A stretch of DNA of 64,000 bases from an uncultured Lachnospiraceae bacterium (GCA_950097145.1 CATNCF010000001.1:124001-188000); one strand, 5' to 3'. Numbered from the stretch's first letter, positions 45,187-55,261 are shown. A program made the numbers and translations. The notes: generated from the sequence alone by a model not told the origin.

Positions 45187-46746
45187 CTATCCTACGGTCT
45201 TAATAATCAATATTTTGTCTCCAGCCCGAATCTGTTCGGAAGAAAGCTGGTTGGTTTTCACAATTTCAGAAATGGTGGTAAAATTCTCTTTGGCAATATC
45301 CCAGAGCTGATCTCCTTCTTTTGCAATATATCCAATGATGCCGGGACTTTCCTGCAATTCTTCCATATCCAGAGGTTCCTGCTGCACTTCTGTAATCTTT
45401 TTCACCTGCTGCTGCTGAAATACAATACAGTTCAGGCTAAGAACCGCCTTGACCTCCACCTGGCTGCTGTCGGTCATGACTGTGGTAAGCTGGTCAATGC
45501 CTGCCTGCAGATGGTAGCGGCAATTGTCGTTAATTCCAGGAACTTCGATCAAATAGTGGAAGGGCAGAATATCTTTCATGGAGGCAACTGGCATACGGTC
45601 GTCTGCTGTCACATACAGAATGGTTACCTGCAGGGTGCCTTCTACCCGGATGCCGCCTTCTACGATTTCTGCCCGCTCTGCCACGGCATGACCTTCACTG
45701 GCGCATATCTGGAGAATAGGCTCCTGGTTCTTATCAATGTTCATTTTTTCTGATATTTTGCACTTGGAAGCATTTCTAAGAAGCAGCTTTTCAAAGACTG
45801 TGTCCTGATATACCGGCGTTAATTTCTGATTTACAGCATAGAGATCTGACACAATCTGATTTTCTTCCTCTGTAAAAACCTGTATCTCCAGATCCAGCAC
45901 CAGTTCTAAATGCAGCATCCGTTCTTCCCCGTCATAATCGGGCTTCACTTCCAGTTCTATTCCTGACACATCAAAGGACACATCTGGAATCATATCTTCG
46001 GTACAGCCATTACAGTCAATGGCGCCAGAAAAGGGCAGGGCTGTTTCCATCCACTGCAAGTGTTCTTCTTCCTCTTCTCCTTCGTAGAGCACAAATACCA
46101 GCGCTTCTCCTTTTAGATTTAACTGGTGATCCTGCAGACGTGTTTCCACGCCTCTAAGCTGAACGCTTTTCCATAAAACCTGACGGATATTTGGCTTATT
46201 GGAGGGCAGAAGGATCTCTTCTTTAAAGCGGAACGTATCTTTTTTTGCAAGGAACAGCGCCATTGCCGACAATGTCTGGTTCAAAAGCTGGATGCCGCTC
46301 TCCTGCTCCACGTCTGTAAGCAGCTCCTCGTCATAAATTTCATCAATCACGGCTTTTAATACTACCAGCGCTTTTACACTTAATTTCCTGGAATTAATAA
46401 TACCGATGGAGAGATCCTCCATTTCCCATTTCATCTTAGCAGTATCATATTCATTGGCGCCGTCTATGGCAAGGCTTTCCTGAAAAGGAATTTCCCCTGT
46501 CATGGTGCTTATTTTTCCTTCCTCCTGATCACTGCGGTACAGCAGAGAAAATTTCAGTACCCCTTTCAGCCATACATGGTCCTGAGTAATAGTAGTCTCA
46601 TCCAGCGCCAGTTCCCCTTTGTCCAGTATAATCCGGATCAGATCCGGTTTCATATCCGGCACATTAAAATCATCATCTAATGTAATCTGAGTGACAGCTT
46701 TTCCTTTTTCACGGTTCATATGTATGTATTTTTTCGCTAAATCCAC
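45187..46746 (-). CDS. SPOCS (DUF3794) and LysM protein, SipL-like
   Basis: 519 aa. Repeated DUF3794/SPOCS-type segments (about 25-430; each with a 'LKGVLKFSLLY' or 'IRVEGTLQVTILYV' strand) and a C-terminal LysM (EGDQLWDIAKENFTTISEIVKTN). This is the layout of SipL, the spore-coat morphogenetic protein that binds SpoIVA in Clostridia. The start is GTG at 46744-46746, with AGGAG ten bases upstream; that site lies in the 3' arm of the veg terminator hairpin. Its presence is the main evidence for spore formation. Confidence 0.88.
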   Translation of the reverse strand: MDLAKKYIHMNREKGKAVTQITLDDDFNVPDMKPDLIRIILDKGELALDETTITQDHVWLKGVLKFSLLYRSDQEEGKISTMTGEIPFQESLAIDGANEYDTAKMKWEMEDLSIGIINSRKLSVKALVVLKAVIDEIYDEELLTDVEQESGIQLLNQTLSAMALFLAKKDTFRFKEEILLPSNKPNIRQVLWKSVQLRGVETRLQDHQLNLKGEALVFVLYEGEEEEEHLQWMETALPFSGAIDCNGCTEDMIPDVSFDVSGIELEVKPDYDGEERMLHLELVLDLEIQVFTEEENQIVSDLYAVNQKLTPVYQDTVFEKLLLRNASKCKISEKMNIDKNQEPILQICASEGHAVAERAEIVEGGIRVEGTLQVTILYVTADDRMPVASMKDILPFHYLIEVPGINDNCRYHLQAGIDQLTTVMTDSSQVEVKAVLSLNCIVFQQQQVKKITEVQQEPLDMEELQESPGIIGYIAKEGDQLWDIAKENFTTISEIVKTNQLSSEQIRAGDKILIIKTVG

Positions 46747-46750
46747 AATA

Positions 46751-46803
46751 AAAACGCTCCTATCCTGAATATTGGTACATTCTATTCAGAATCGAAGCGT
46801 TTT
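46751..46803 (-). terminator. veg terminator
   Basis: A 21-bp stem (46751-46771 with 46783-46803; one mismatch, two G-U) followed by TTTTT. The 3' arm contains the ribosome site of the SipL-like gene. Confidence 0.88.
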
Positions 46804-46821
46804 ATTCTTTGTTATGCCAAC

Positions 46822-47070
46822 TTAACACAATTTCATCCTTACATCCCTTGTCAGCACATCTGCATAGCTGAACGAAAGAAGCTGAGGTGGATTCTTGTCA
46901 CTCTCATCATCAATCAAAATGGTGAATACGGAGGGATATGCTCCCTGAATCACGCCTTCTTGAATGTCAATTCTGTTACGCCCCCTGTCAAGCTGGATCA
47001 TAACCCTGTTCCCCAACTGCCCTAATACAGACGCGCGTACTTTATTGATATCTGCTTGTTTTATTGCCAT
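46822..47070 (-). CDS. veg: Veg family protein
   Basis: 82 aa. VRASVLGQLGNRVMIQLDRGRNRIDIQEGVIQGAYPSVF is the conserved Veg core, slightly longer in total than the Bacillus protein. Veg influences biofilm formation and spore outgrowth in Bacillus; in Clostridia its role is not clear. The start MAIKQADINKV follows GAGGTGGAAAG; three upstream codons are rejected. It precedes the SipL-like gene, with a strong terminator between. Confidence 0.9.
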   Translation of the reverse strand: MAIKQADINKVRASVLGQLGNRVMIQLDRGRNRIDIQEGVIQGAYPSVFTILIDDESDKNPPQLLSFSYADVLTRDVRMKLC

Positions 47071-47232
47071 TCTTTCCACCTCATTTCAAAAATTTGAGAA
47101 GCGGTTCATCCGGCTGAAATATTCTCTTATCAAGCCTTGCAGGCTTCCCATTGACAACTTTATACCTCTTTTAGTATATCACTGTGTTAAATTCCTGTCA
47201 AAGGGAAATATCCTTCATGATTCGACAAATTA

Positions 47233-47268
47233 ATACCGCCCGGCATAAGCCAGGCGGTATTTTTGCTC
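47233..47268 (+). terminator. hairpin downstream of the giant surface protein gene
   Basis: TACCGCC-CGGCATAAGCCA-GGCGGTA (about 47233-47257) has its T-run on the plus strand (ATTTTTG), away from the minus-strand gene that ends at 47283. On the minus strand only TTAATTT follows. Confidence 0.6.
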
Positions 47269-47282
47269 TTTTGTGTGAAGTT

Positions 47283-50200
47283 TTACTCTGCTGTCTGTGC
47301 AGACTCCACTTCACGATACAATATCTGTATCTGTTCTTCTGTCAGCGCGGTGTTAAAGAAGCTCACTTCGTCCCATGCGCCATTAAAACTATGATCCCAG
47401 TTTCCTCCTGAGCCGAGGTAGAACGTATAGCCTCCTTCTTTAAACAAATCAGCGTGCTGCACAGCCTCTTTTACTAATGTTCCATTGCGGTATACTTTCG
47501 TATTGGCGCCACTTACCACATAAGTGATCATGGCCCACTCGTTTACTTTGTACAAACCTGTTATTTCTTCTGTATCTTTTCTTCCTGACATCTCCATTCC
47601 CATAAAACCGTTTTCTGTGCCCGCATCCGACTGGTTTGTCGTATGACCGGAATACCAGGCAAGGTAATGAGCCGTATCTTTCCATGCATATAAGGAAGAA
47701 GCATACTGAGCTGTCTGCGCTTCTGGCTTCACCCACATGGAAATGGTATAATCTGAAGAAGTAATAGATGCATCCAATTTTAATCCATCGTGTGTTCCAT
47801 CACCGCTAAAATGGATTGCCTTCCCTGATTTGCCTTCCACATAGTCGGCTGCGGATTCTCCGGCAGCATTATTATTTGCCGCTGGTTTATTTTTCACAAT
47901 GACAGCCCCAGCACTGCTGATCTCATCGGTAAGCTTACCATCAAAGGTATAATGTGCCGTTCTTGCTTTATTCATCGCCTCTTCCAGCGTGAGGACCGTA
48001 ATATTCTGGACAGCAGTCTGTTCCACTCCGCCTTCCGTGTATTTAATGGTAATTGCAACGGTATCGCCGCTTTCTGGTTTTGCAAGCGCCTGGTCTTTGC
48101 TATCAATGGTATAACCTGTTACCTTCTTTGTTGAATTATCACTGTAGCTTGCCGTCACTTCCATACCTGTCTGATCAAATTTCTCACCCACTAAATACTG
48201 GGTTTTTGCAGGCGACGCTGTCACTGCAATTGAGCTTAATGTTACATCTTTTACAATTACATCTACTTTCAATGTGGTCTTTACATTTTCATCTAATTCA
48301 TATCCTGTTGGCACAGTTAATACTTTAGACGCCGTATATCCGCTGCCGTCTTCTTTGGCTGTCAGCTTCCAGTCTGTATTGTTGTCAAACTGGGGCGCTG
48401 TCCCATGCTTCATTGACACATTGATATTTAATTCTTTCAATGCGGTCTGGATCTTCGACTGATCTTTTTCTACTTCGCTTTTTAAGAAAGTAAATTTCTC
48501 TGGATCTGCATTCACAGAAATATCGGAAATTACTGGTTTTACACGGCCATAGAGATCTTTCACCTCACTGTCAGACAATGCAAAGTCATAGACGCTCAGC
48601 TCGTCGTATGCGCCTTCATAGGTAAAATCAAACTTGCATATTCCAAGATACAGTTCTGCAGGCCTGGTTTCGTATAAATTTTTTAATTCTTTTTCCGCAA
48701 TCTTTTCCCCATCCAGATAGAACTTGCCGGAAGCTCCTTCCATGGTTAAAGTAAGCATTTTCCACGTTCCCTGTTCCAGTACATTGGTCATTGGCTCAAA
48801 TTCCACATCCCGTCCATCTCCATAACTTCCATCAACCGTACGGATTGTAAATTTATCTGCCGCTCCATAACAGGAGTACCAAATCAGCTCGTATCCTTCA
48901 TTCACGCCATAAATCACTGGAGAGTAATTATGGTTAAGCTGGTCTGCCCTTACCCATACTGAAATACTGTAATCCTTAGAATTGATGCCAGTATCTAATT
49001 TAATTCCTTCTCCTGTGTCGCTGCCAAGTTTCAGGTAACCGTCCTTTACTCCGTTTTCTTCAAAGCTGGACGTTCCTGTTCCTGTCTGTACCAGATTTGC
49101 AGTGGCTGCATTTTCTCCGGTAATCTCATTCTTCAGATTTCCGTCAAATTTGTAATAGGCTGTGGCTCCCTGCTCCAGCTCTACCACAGAAATACTGCAG
49201 GAAGCTGTTTTGGTAATACTGCCCTCTGTATAGCTGACAGCCACCGTTTTTTGTCCTCGTGCCAGAGCTGCACTTTCGTCTACAGAAATGCTGGCTGTCA
49301 CATCTTCTGTAACACCGTTGGCATAATTGGCCTGAACAGTCATTCCTGCTTTATGAAACGTATGCCCTACAACATAAACTGTCTTATCCGGCTGCTTTGT
49401 AATTTCAATGGACGCAAGGGTCTTCTCTGTACTGGGCGCCTGTACGGTAACTTCCACTGTTAGTTTACCACTGATATTTTCTGCAAACTTATAACCGGCT
49501 GGCGCACTGATAAGAGCCGATGCAGTGTATGTCCCCGCTGTTGTGGACTGATAGCCTTCTACTGCCCAGAGTTCTTCTGTATTGTCAATGGACGGAGGCG
49601 TGTTTCCTGTTTCCACCGACGCTGTCAAATCCAGCGCCGCCAGCTCTGTCTTAACAGCATTCAAAGAAGTATTATTCAGCACGGTCAATGTATTGGATGA
49701 TACAGACAAACCTGTAATAACAATGGGCTGTTTTTCTGTAATAGCTACTGTTACCTTCGGTATATTATCTGCATACTTATAACCCACTTTTGCTCTGGGC
49801 AGGGCAAGGGATGCTGTATAGCCTGTCTCTGTTTGTTCTAATGTCCACAGAGAGGCCCTGTTCGCAATCTGATACGGTTCATTATCTGATGTGACAGCCG
49901 TTAATGTCAGCGCCGCCAGCTTCTCCAGAATCTCTTCTGCGGATGTTACATACTCAACTTCCATGGCGCCGTCGGAAGGCGATACCTGTGTGATGATAAT
50001 TGGTTCTTTTATCTTAACCTCAACCGATATGGTTTTCCACAGAGATGTCTTATCGCCTGTCTTAAATACGTATCCATCAGGAGCCGGAAGCTTTGCTGTG
50101 GCAGTTACTTCCTGTTCTGTTGTGACAGTATAATCTTCCAAACTCCAAAGTTCTTCACTATTTGTGAAAGGAACTTCTGTTTCTCCTGAAACTCCTTTTA

Positions 50201-52985
50201 TAACAGCCTTGGCCAATGCACGTTTTACATCTGCAAGACTTGTTCCATATTCAACTTCAATTCCCTGATCCGCAGTTACCATGGCAATCTCTTTATCTGC
50301 AGAATAAGCAAGATAAAGTTGTTCAATTTCATCCTGTGTCAAAACTTCATTGGTAAATGTCAGCTCATCAATCAGGCCGGAATAATATCCGTCCGGCGTC
50401 CATCCGGTAACTCCCAGATAGGTTTTCATATTGGTTCCTTTATCATTCTGGACATTGCCGGAACCTGCTTTTCTTCCATTTACATACAGGGTTCCCAAGG
50501 CTCTTCCTTCTTTCGCCTCGGTTCCTTCTGCAGCAGTTCCGTCCACTACCAGTACCACATGAGACCAGCCTGCATTCTCGCCCAGCGGAATATTTGAAAA
50601 TGCAGTTTCGGAATGTTTTCCGTCTGAGTTCGGGCCCAGGGACCAAAGCTTAATTCCGCCAGTATTATTGCTTCCCGCCACTGCACACCAGGTTTCTGGA
50701 AGCTGCTGGTTATTCTCATCTTTCTCCAGCCCAAATTTGTTCGCTGTGGAAATTAACAACGCCTGGTTTAAATTCAGAGAATCCGGTTTCACCCACATGG
50801 AAATACTGTAGCTCTTAGATTCTGTACCTGCAATTTTATCAAGCCTTACGCCATAAGTTCCATCCATCTTCAGTGCCTTGCCATTTAATCCATTTTCAAA
50901 GACAAGGGCTACGTCCTTTGCATTGTCCTCTGTGGGCACTGCATTTACTGTTTCATTCGCACGTTTTACAATGGTTCCTACGGTATTCTTATCATCAAAA
51001 GTATAAACTTCACGATACTGCTTTACCGTAAATCCTGTTACTTTTACCGATCTGGTTCTCTGTCCATAGGTATAGGAAACTTCTGCCTCTGTCGTATCCT
51101 TTGTAAATACTGCTGGCTCTACGGTACAGTCTGCAACGCTTATCACCTTGGTATCACCATTTTCAAAGACTGCCGTTATGGTAATATCATCATCGGTAAA
51201 ACATGCCCCTTCACGCTCAAGTTCTGTCTTCTTGAGTTCATAAGAAATAGACTCCAGCTTATTAGCGGCAATCACCGTAATGCTGACTTCTGTCTCCTTG
51301 GTAATCCCGCCCTCGGTATAGGTTATCTTTACCTTCTGTTTTGCCGGATCTAGAGCCGTTTTTTCATATGTATAATTTGTGACCGCCTTTTTGGCCCCGT
51401 TCTCGTAAGTTGCCGTCACTTCCATTCCTGCCGGGTCAAAGGTTTCGCCTTCCTGATATTCTGTCTTGGCAGGCTGCTTGGTAACTTCAATCTTCTGCAG
51501 AGGAGATGCTTCCGCCGCTTTTACCGTAATGCTGATTTCTGTGGAGACTTTTGCTGCCCCTTCTTTATAATTTATGGTAATTTTTGTGTCTGTAAGCTGT
51601 AATGGAGTATCTTTATCCGGGGTCAGAGTATATTGTTCTGCGCTGATTTCCTTGGTGGAGTTATCCGAATAGGAAGCTGTCACAGTCATCCCTGACGGAT
51701 CAAATTTTTCTCCTTCAAAATACTCCGTTTTGTCAGGATTCTTTGTAACTTTTATGCTCTTAAGCATTACATCCGGCCGTTCTGAAACGGTAATTGCCAC
51801 AGACGCTGTCTTTGTAATTCCGCCTTCCTGGTATGTAATTGTCACCTGTGTGTCAGTTATTTTCAATTCTGTATTTGTATCCGGGGCCAGGGTATATTCC
51901 TCTGTCTTAAGAATCTTTGTGGAACCATCTTCATAAGAGGCTGTCACTTCCATTCCTGCCGGGTCAAATTTCTCGCCTGCCCAGTAATCTTCCTTGGCTG
52001 GCAGGGCAGTAACTGCAATATTCTTTAACGCGGCGTTTGTGGTTCTTTCCGAAACAGTAATGGGCGTTACTGCTGTCTTTGCCACATCGCCTTCTTTATA
52101 AGTAATAACAATTTGTTTATCTGTAAGTTTCAATGCTGTATTTGGAGCATAGGTATATGCTTTTGCGTCAATCACCTTTGTGGTCTTGTCAGAATAGGAA
52201 GCTGTCACTTCCATCCCTGATGGATCGAAAGTATCACCTGCCAGATATGCTGTTTTGGCAGGGGCTTTTGTAACTGCAAGCCCTGACAGCGCCGCTGACG
52301 CCGGAGGATTCGGCCCCGGATCTGGATTGGGAGAAGGACTGGGAACAGGTGTAGATTTTGCTTTCACCGTCACCTTACAGGAAGCCTTCTTTTTGCTTCC
52401 ATCTGCCGCTGTAGCCGTGATTGTCGCGGTACCGGCTTTGATGCCTTTTACAACACCTTTCGTACTTACGGTGGCAGTCTTTTTATTCGATGTTTTCCAT
52501 TTTACTTTTTTATTGTAAGCGTTTTTGGGCGTAACTGTCGCTTTTAATTTTACAGTTTTGCCCACAGTGATTGTCTTGGAAGAAGCATTCAATTTGACTT
52601 TGCTTACCGGGGTCACAACTTTTACCTTAAGCTTAGCCTTTTTCTTGCTTTTGTCTTTCGCTGTCACTGTAATGGTAGCTGTTCCTTTTTTTATCCCCTT
52701 AATCTTTCCCTTACTGGTAACAGAAGCAATCTTTTTATTGCTGGACTTATAAGTTACCTTCTTGTTCTTTGCATTCTTAGGTGTAACCTTGATTTTCAAC
52801 TGCAGGGTTTTGCCCTTATTCAAGGTTACCGTTTTTTTCTTTGGGTTGGTAATCTGGATTTTTTTCACTTTCACGTTCTTTGCCGCTTCTGCGGTCACGG
52901 ACGGTACGCTGGCAGAACCAACTGCCAGAGCAAGAGCCAGAACCAGTGAAAGTATCCGTCTTCGGCCTTTTTTCATCTTTTTCAT
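47283..52985 (-). CDS. giant secreted Ig-like/LamG surface protein
   Basis: 1900 aa (or 1897 from a second ATG at 52976, whose spacing to AAAGGG is better). Signal peptide to about residue 35 (LALALAVGSASVPSVTAEAA). Two Big_2 Ig domains (about 38-208), a proline linker (STPVPSPSPNPDPGP), several ~83-aa Big_3 domains of the pattern 'TEY-x-x-GE-x-FDPAGMEVTA', a LamG/concanavalin-like domain (about 690-890), three 'EYGTSL/EYVTSA' repeats (about 920-1190), a Big_3, a second LamG, then a Big_3 and a final LamG. No LPxTG or membrane anchor. Probably binds glycans outside the cell; ligand unknown. Confidence 0.88.
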   Translation of the reverse strand: MKKMKKGRRRILSLVLALALAVGSASVPSVTAEAAKNVKVKKIQITNPKKKTVTLNKGKTLQLKIKVTPKNAKNKKVTYKSSNKKIASVTSKGKIKGIKKGTATITVTAKDKSKKKAKLKVKVVTPVSKVKLNASSKTITVGKTVKLKATVTPKNAYNKKVKWKTSNKKTATVSTKGVVKGIKAGTATITATAADGSKKKASCKVTVKAKSTPVPSPSPNPDPGPNPPASAALSGLAVTKAPAKTAYLAGDTFDPSGMEVTASYSDKTTKVIDAKAYTYAPNTALKLTDKQIVITYKEGDVAKTAVTPITVSERTTNAALKNIAVTALPAKEDYWAGEKFDPAGMEVTASYEDGSTKILKTEEYTLAPDTNTELKITDTQVTITYQEGGITKTASVAITVSERPDVMLKSIKVTKNPDKTEYFEGEKFDPSGMTVTASYSDNSTKEISAEQYTLTPDKDTPLQLTDTKITINYKEGAAKVSTEISITVKAAEASPLQKIEVTKQPAKTEYQEGETFDPAGMEVTATYENGAKKAVTNYTYEKTALDPAKQKVKITYTEGGITKETEVSITVIAANKLESISYELKKTELEREGACFTDDDITITAVFENGDTKVISVADCTVEPAVFTKDTTEAEVSYTYGQRTRSVKVTGFTVKQYREVYTFDDKNTVGTIVKRANETVNAVPTEDNAKDVALVFENGLNGKALKMDGTYGVRLDKIAGTESKSYSISMWVKPDSLNLNQALLISTANKFGLEKDENNQQLPETWCAVAGSNNTGGIKLWSLGPNSDGKHSETAFSNIPLGENAGWSHVVLVVDGTAAEGTEAKEGRALGTLYVNGRKAGSGNVQNDKGTNMKTYLGVTGWTPDGYYSGLIDELTFTNEVLTQDEIEQLYLAYSADKEIAMVTADQGIEVEYGTSLADVKRALAKAVIKGVSGETEVPFTNSEELWSLEDYTVTTEQEVTATAKLPAPDGYVFKTGDKTSLWKTISVEVKIKEPIIITQVSPSDGAMEVEYVTSAEEILEKLAALTLTAVTSDNEPYQIANRASLWTLEQTETGYTASLALPRAKVGYKYADNIPKVTVAITEKQPIVITGLSVSSNTLTVLNNTSLNAVKTELAALDLTASVETGNTPPSIDNTEELWAVEGYQSTTAGTYTASALISAPAGYKFAENISGKLTVEVTVQAPSTEKTLASIEITKQPDKTVYVVGHTFHKAGMTVQANYANGVTEDVTASISVDESAALARGQKTVAVSYTEGSITKTASCSISVVELEQGATAYYKFDGNLKNEITGENAATANLVQTGTGTSSFEENGVKDGYLKLGSDTGEGIKLDTGINSKDYSISVWVRADQLNHNYSPVIYGVNEGYELIWYSCYGAADKFTIRTVDGSYGDGRDVEFEPMTNVLEQGTWKMLTLTMEGASGKFYLDGEKIAEKELKNLYETRPAELYLGICKFDFTYEGAYDELSVYDFALSDSEVKDLYGRVKPVISDISVNADPEKFTFLKSEVEKDQSKIQTALKELNINVSMKHGTAPQFDNNTDWKLTAKEDGSGYTASKVLTVPTGYELDENVKTTLKVDVIVKDVTLSSIAVTASPAKTQYLVGEKFDQTGMEVTASYSDNSTKKVTGYTIDSKDQALAKPESGDTVAITIKYTEGGVEQTAVQNITVLTLEEAMNKARTAHYTFDGKLTDEISSAGAVIVKNKPAANNNAAGESAADYVEGKSGKAIHFSGDGTHDGLKLDASITSSDYTISMWVKPEAQTAQYASSLYAWKDTAHYLAWYSGHTTNQSDAGTENGFMGMEMSGRKDTEEITGLYKVNEWAMITYVVSGANTKVYRNGTLVKEAVQHADLFKEGGYTFYLGSGGNWDHSFNGAWDEVSFFNTALTEEQIQILYREVESAQTAE

Positions 52986-53367
52986 CCCTTTCTTTCATTT
53001 TAGGCTTTACTGAGGATAAGGGCCCGCAAGCGGACCCTTTACTTTATGGAAAGTGGAAGCAGCTCTCTGGCGCCTCCTCTTCATATATGCACCCATATAT
53101 TTATACAAAATATACAAGCGCCTGTGAGTGCACACGCCCATTATGTGCAATCCACACAAATAATGGTAATGCTATATTCACTTTTTCGCAATTTCCTTTC
53201 GTTTCCTCCTGGAACATCACTAGATTTTTGTATATTTAGCATATAACTTTTGTATATAAATGGGAATTTTGGCATGATTTTTGTATGTTTTAGACAGAAC
53301 CAGTACATTAGTTCTTTTCACTGGCAGGCTTTTATGGTAAAATTATTTTATATGTGAGGTGTTTGAG
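52986..53367. promoter_or_regulatory. 382-bp intergenic with three phased TTTTGTAT motifs
   Basis: TTTTTGTATA at 53225-53234, TTTTGTATA at 53248-53256 and TTTTTGTATG at 53278-53287, spaced 22 and 31 bases, about two and three helical turns. They lie between the divergent giant surface gene and dinB. TTTTCA-N17-TAAAAT (53315-53343) is a possible dinB promoter. No clear promoter for the surface gene. Confidence 0.45.
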
Positions 53368-54546
53368 ATGTCTGAACGACTAATTTTTCATATAGATGTG
53401 AATTCTGCCTACCTGTCCTGGTCGGCAGCCGAACAATTAAAACAGGGCTCCTGCCTGGATCTGCGCACCATCCCTTCTATTATCGGCGGTGATATGGCAA
53501 GCCGCCACGGAGTGGTACTGGCAAAATCAATTCCCGCCAAGGCATATGGCATTACGACTGGAGAACCTGTGGCCCATGCATTACAGAAATGCCCGAACCT
53601 GCACTTAGAACCTCCGGACCACCATTTGTACTCCAGGTACAGCCGGGATTTGATGGAACTGCTTGCCAGATTTTGTCCCAGTATCGAACAGGTGAGTATT
53701 GACGAATGTTATATGGATTTTACAGAAAAAAGAAGCGGATATGAGAGTCCCCTTGGAGCTGCCGCGCTGATTAAGGATACGGTAAGAGACACCCTTGGAT
53801 TTACGGTGAATATCGGGATTTCCACCAATAAGCTTCTGGCAAAAATGGCTTCGGATTTTCAGAAGCCCGACAAAGTACACACGCTGTTCCCCTGGGAAAT
53901 CCAGGAAAAAATGTGGCCACTTTCTGTACGTGAATTGTTTATGGTGGGAAAATCTTCTGCCGCTACGCTGGATAAGCTGGAAATCCGCACCATTGGCGGG
54001 CTTGCCCATACCAATCCTAAAATTTTGGAAAGCCATATGAAGAGCCATGGACGGATGATTTGGAAATTTGCCAACGGCATAGACGATTCTCCAGTCCAGA
54101 CCCAGGAAAGTGAATTGAAAGGCGTGGGAAATTCCACTACCCTTGCCAGAAATGCTGAGACTTCTGAGGAGGCAAAGAAAGCGCTGCGCGCCTTATGCAG
54201 GCAGGTGTCCTCCCGCTTACAGAAGTATGGGCAGTATGCAGGAATGATCAGCACAGAAATCCGGTACGCTTCCTTTGTGCGGGTGTCCCACCAGATGCAG
54301 CTTCCTTCTGCATCTTCTGACGAAGACATCCTGTATCATCATGCCTGCGTGCTGTTCGACGAGCTGTGGAACGGAGAACCTGTGCGGTTGCTGGGCGTGC
54401 GCACCTCCAAGCTCACGGACCAGCCGGAACCGGTACAGATGAGCCTGTTTGATCTGCCCCGGACCCAGAAGGAATTCAGGGCAGAACAGGCGGCAAAAGC
54501 TTTGCAGGAGAAATTTGGAAAAGATATTATACGAAAAGGAATTTGA
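53368..54546 (+). CDS. dinB: DNA polymerase IV
   Basis: Y-family error-prone polymerase for lesion bypass. 392 aa. Catalytic acids in FHIDVNSAYLSW (about 6-17) and VSIDECYMDF (about 106-115). Little finger and helix-hairpin-helix regions follow (LFMVGKSSAATLDKLEIRTIGG). The C-terminus has no QLx[SD]LF clamp motif in perfect form, but QMSLFDL near residue 360 fits. GAGGTG precedes ATG; a GTG three codons upstream is an alternative. Confidence 0.93.
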   Translation: MSERLIFHIDVNSAYLSWSAAEQLKQGSCLDLRTIPSIIGGDMASRHGVVLAKSIPAKAYGITTGEPVAHALQKCPNLHLEPPDHHLYSRYSRDLMELLARFCPSIEQVSIDECYMDFTEKRSGYESPLGAAALIKDTVRDTLGFTVNIGISTNKLLAKMASDFQKPDKVHTLFPWEIQEKMWPLSVRELFMVGKSSAATLDKLEIRTIGGLAHTNPKILESHMKSHGRMIWKFANGIDDSPVQTQESELKGVGNSTTLARNAETSEEAKKALRALCRQVSSRLQKYGQYAGMISTEIRYASFVRVSHQMQLPSASSDEDILYHHACVLFDELWNGEPVRLLGVRTSKLTDQPEPVQMSLFDLPRTQKEFRAEQAAKALQEKFGKDIIRKGI

Positions 54547-54563
54547 ACCTGTGCTAAGTAATC

Positions 54564-54986
54564 TTATTGAGAAACATTTAGTTTCGCCATCAATGCTTCC
54601 TGCAGCACCCTGGAAACATTAATATGCGCTTTTTCCGCCTCCATATTCAGCCAATTGGGAAGTGTGACATTCCTCCTTACAGTTTTGTTGTCCATTCTCT
54701 TACGATACACTGAAAAATCAATATCCACATAGGTCAATGTTCCCGTTGAATAATCAAATACTTCTATGTTTTCTTTCGCTTTCCTTACTGCTGCGTCTGC
54801 AGTTGACGGAACGGGAAAATCTTTGCCGTCATCTTCAAAATCAATCCCTTTCAGCCCTATCGCATCCCGTGCCATTTCGATTGCATCTGCCATGCTCTTC
54901 CCTTCTGTATAAATATCCAGATCGGGGACGTATACAAGAAAATCCCTCTCATATTCCGCAATAAATGTTGGATATGCCTGCTTCAT
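54564..54986 (-). CDS. hicB: HicB family antitoxin
   Basis: 140 aa. The N-terminal half (YPTFIAEYERDFLVYVPDLDIYTEG, then DAIEMARDAIGLKG) is the partly degraded RNase-H fold that covers HicA. The C-terminal NVTLPNWLNMEAEKAHINVSRVLQEAL is a ribbon-helix-helix DNA-binding domain, so it also represses the operon. It follows hicA by 49 bases. AAAGGTGG stands before ATG; a GTG start four codons upstream is rejected. Confidence 0.9.
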   Translation of the reverse strand: MKQAYPTFIAEYERDFLVYVPDLDIYTEGKSMADAIEMARDAIGLKGIDFEDDGKDFPVPSTADAAVRKAKENIEVFDYSTGTLTYVDIDFSVYRKRMDNKTVRRNVTLPNWLNMEAEKAHINVSRVLQEALMAKLNVSQ

Positions 54987-55035
54987 CCCATACACCACCT
55001 TTCTGCGCTATGCGAAACCAATGAAAAACAGCAGG

Positions 55036-55209
55036 CTACCTCAGCCCCCATTTCTTTAAAATATTTTTGGCTGTTATCTCATTGATTTCATTATGTCTTG
55101 GAACCTGCTCTGTATCACTGCCTCTCTTATATGTGTCATGGTTCCCTCCATGTTCCTTAAATACAAATCCAGCTTCTTCCAGCCTTTTTATCAAATCGCG
55201 CCTTTTCAT
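55036..55209 (-). CDS. hicA: HicA family toxin (57 aa)
   Basis: A 57-residue protein (MKRRDLIKRLEEAGFVFKEH...). The catalytic histidine lies in EHGGNHDTYKR; VPRHNEINEITAKNILKKWGL is the conserved C-terminal helix. HicA toxins are dsRBD-fold mRNA interferases. GGAGGAGAG precedes ATG. First in the hicAB operon behind promoter TTGACG-N17-TATACT. Confidence 0.92.
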   Translation of the reverse strand: MKRRDLIKRLEEAGFVFKEHGGNHDTYKRGSDTEQVPRHNEINEITAKNILKKWGLR

Positions 55210-55232
55210 TATTTTCTCTCCTCCGCATTAAT

Positions 55233-55261
55233 AGTATACACATTTTTTACACATCCGTCAA
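55233..55261 (-). promoter_or_regulatory. hicAB promoter
   Basis: Minus strand TTGACG (55256-55261), 17 bases, TATACT (55233-55238). Confidence 0.82.
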
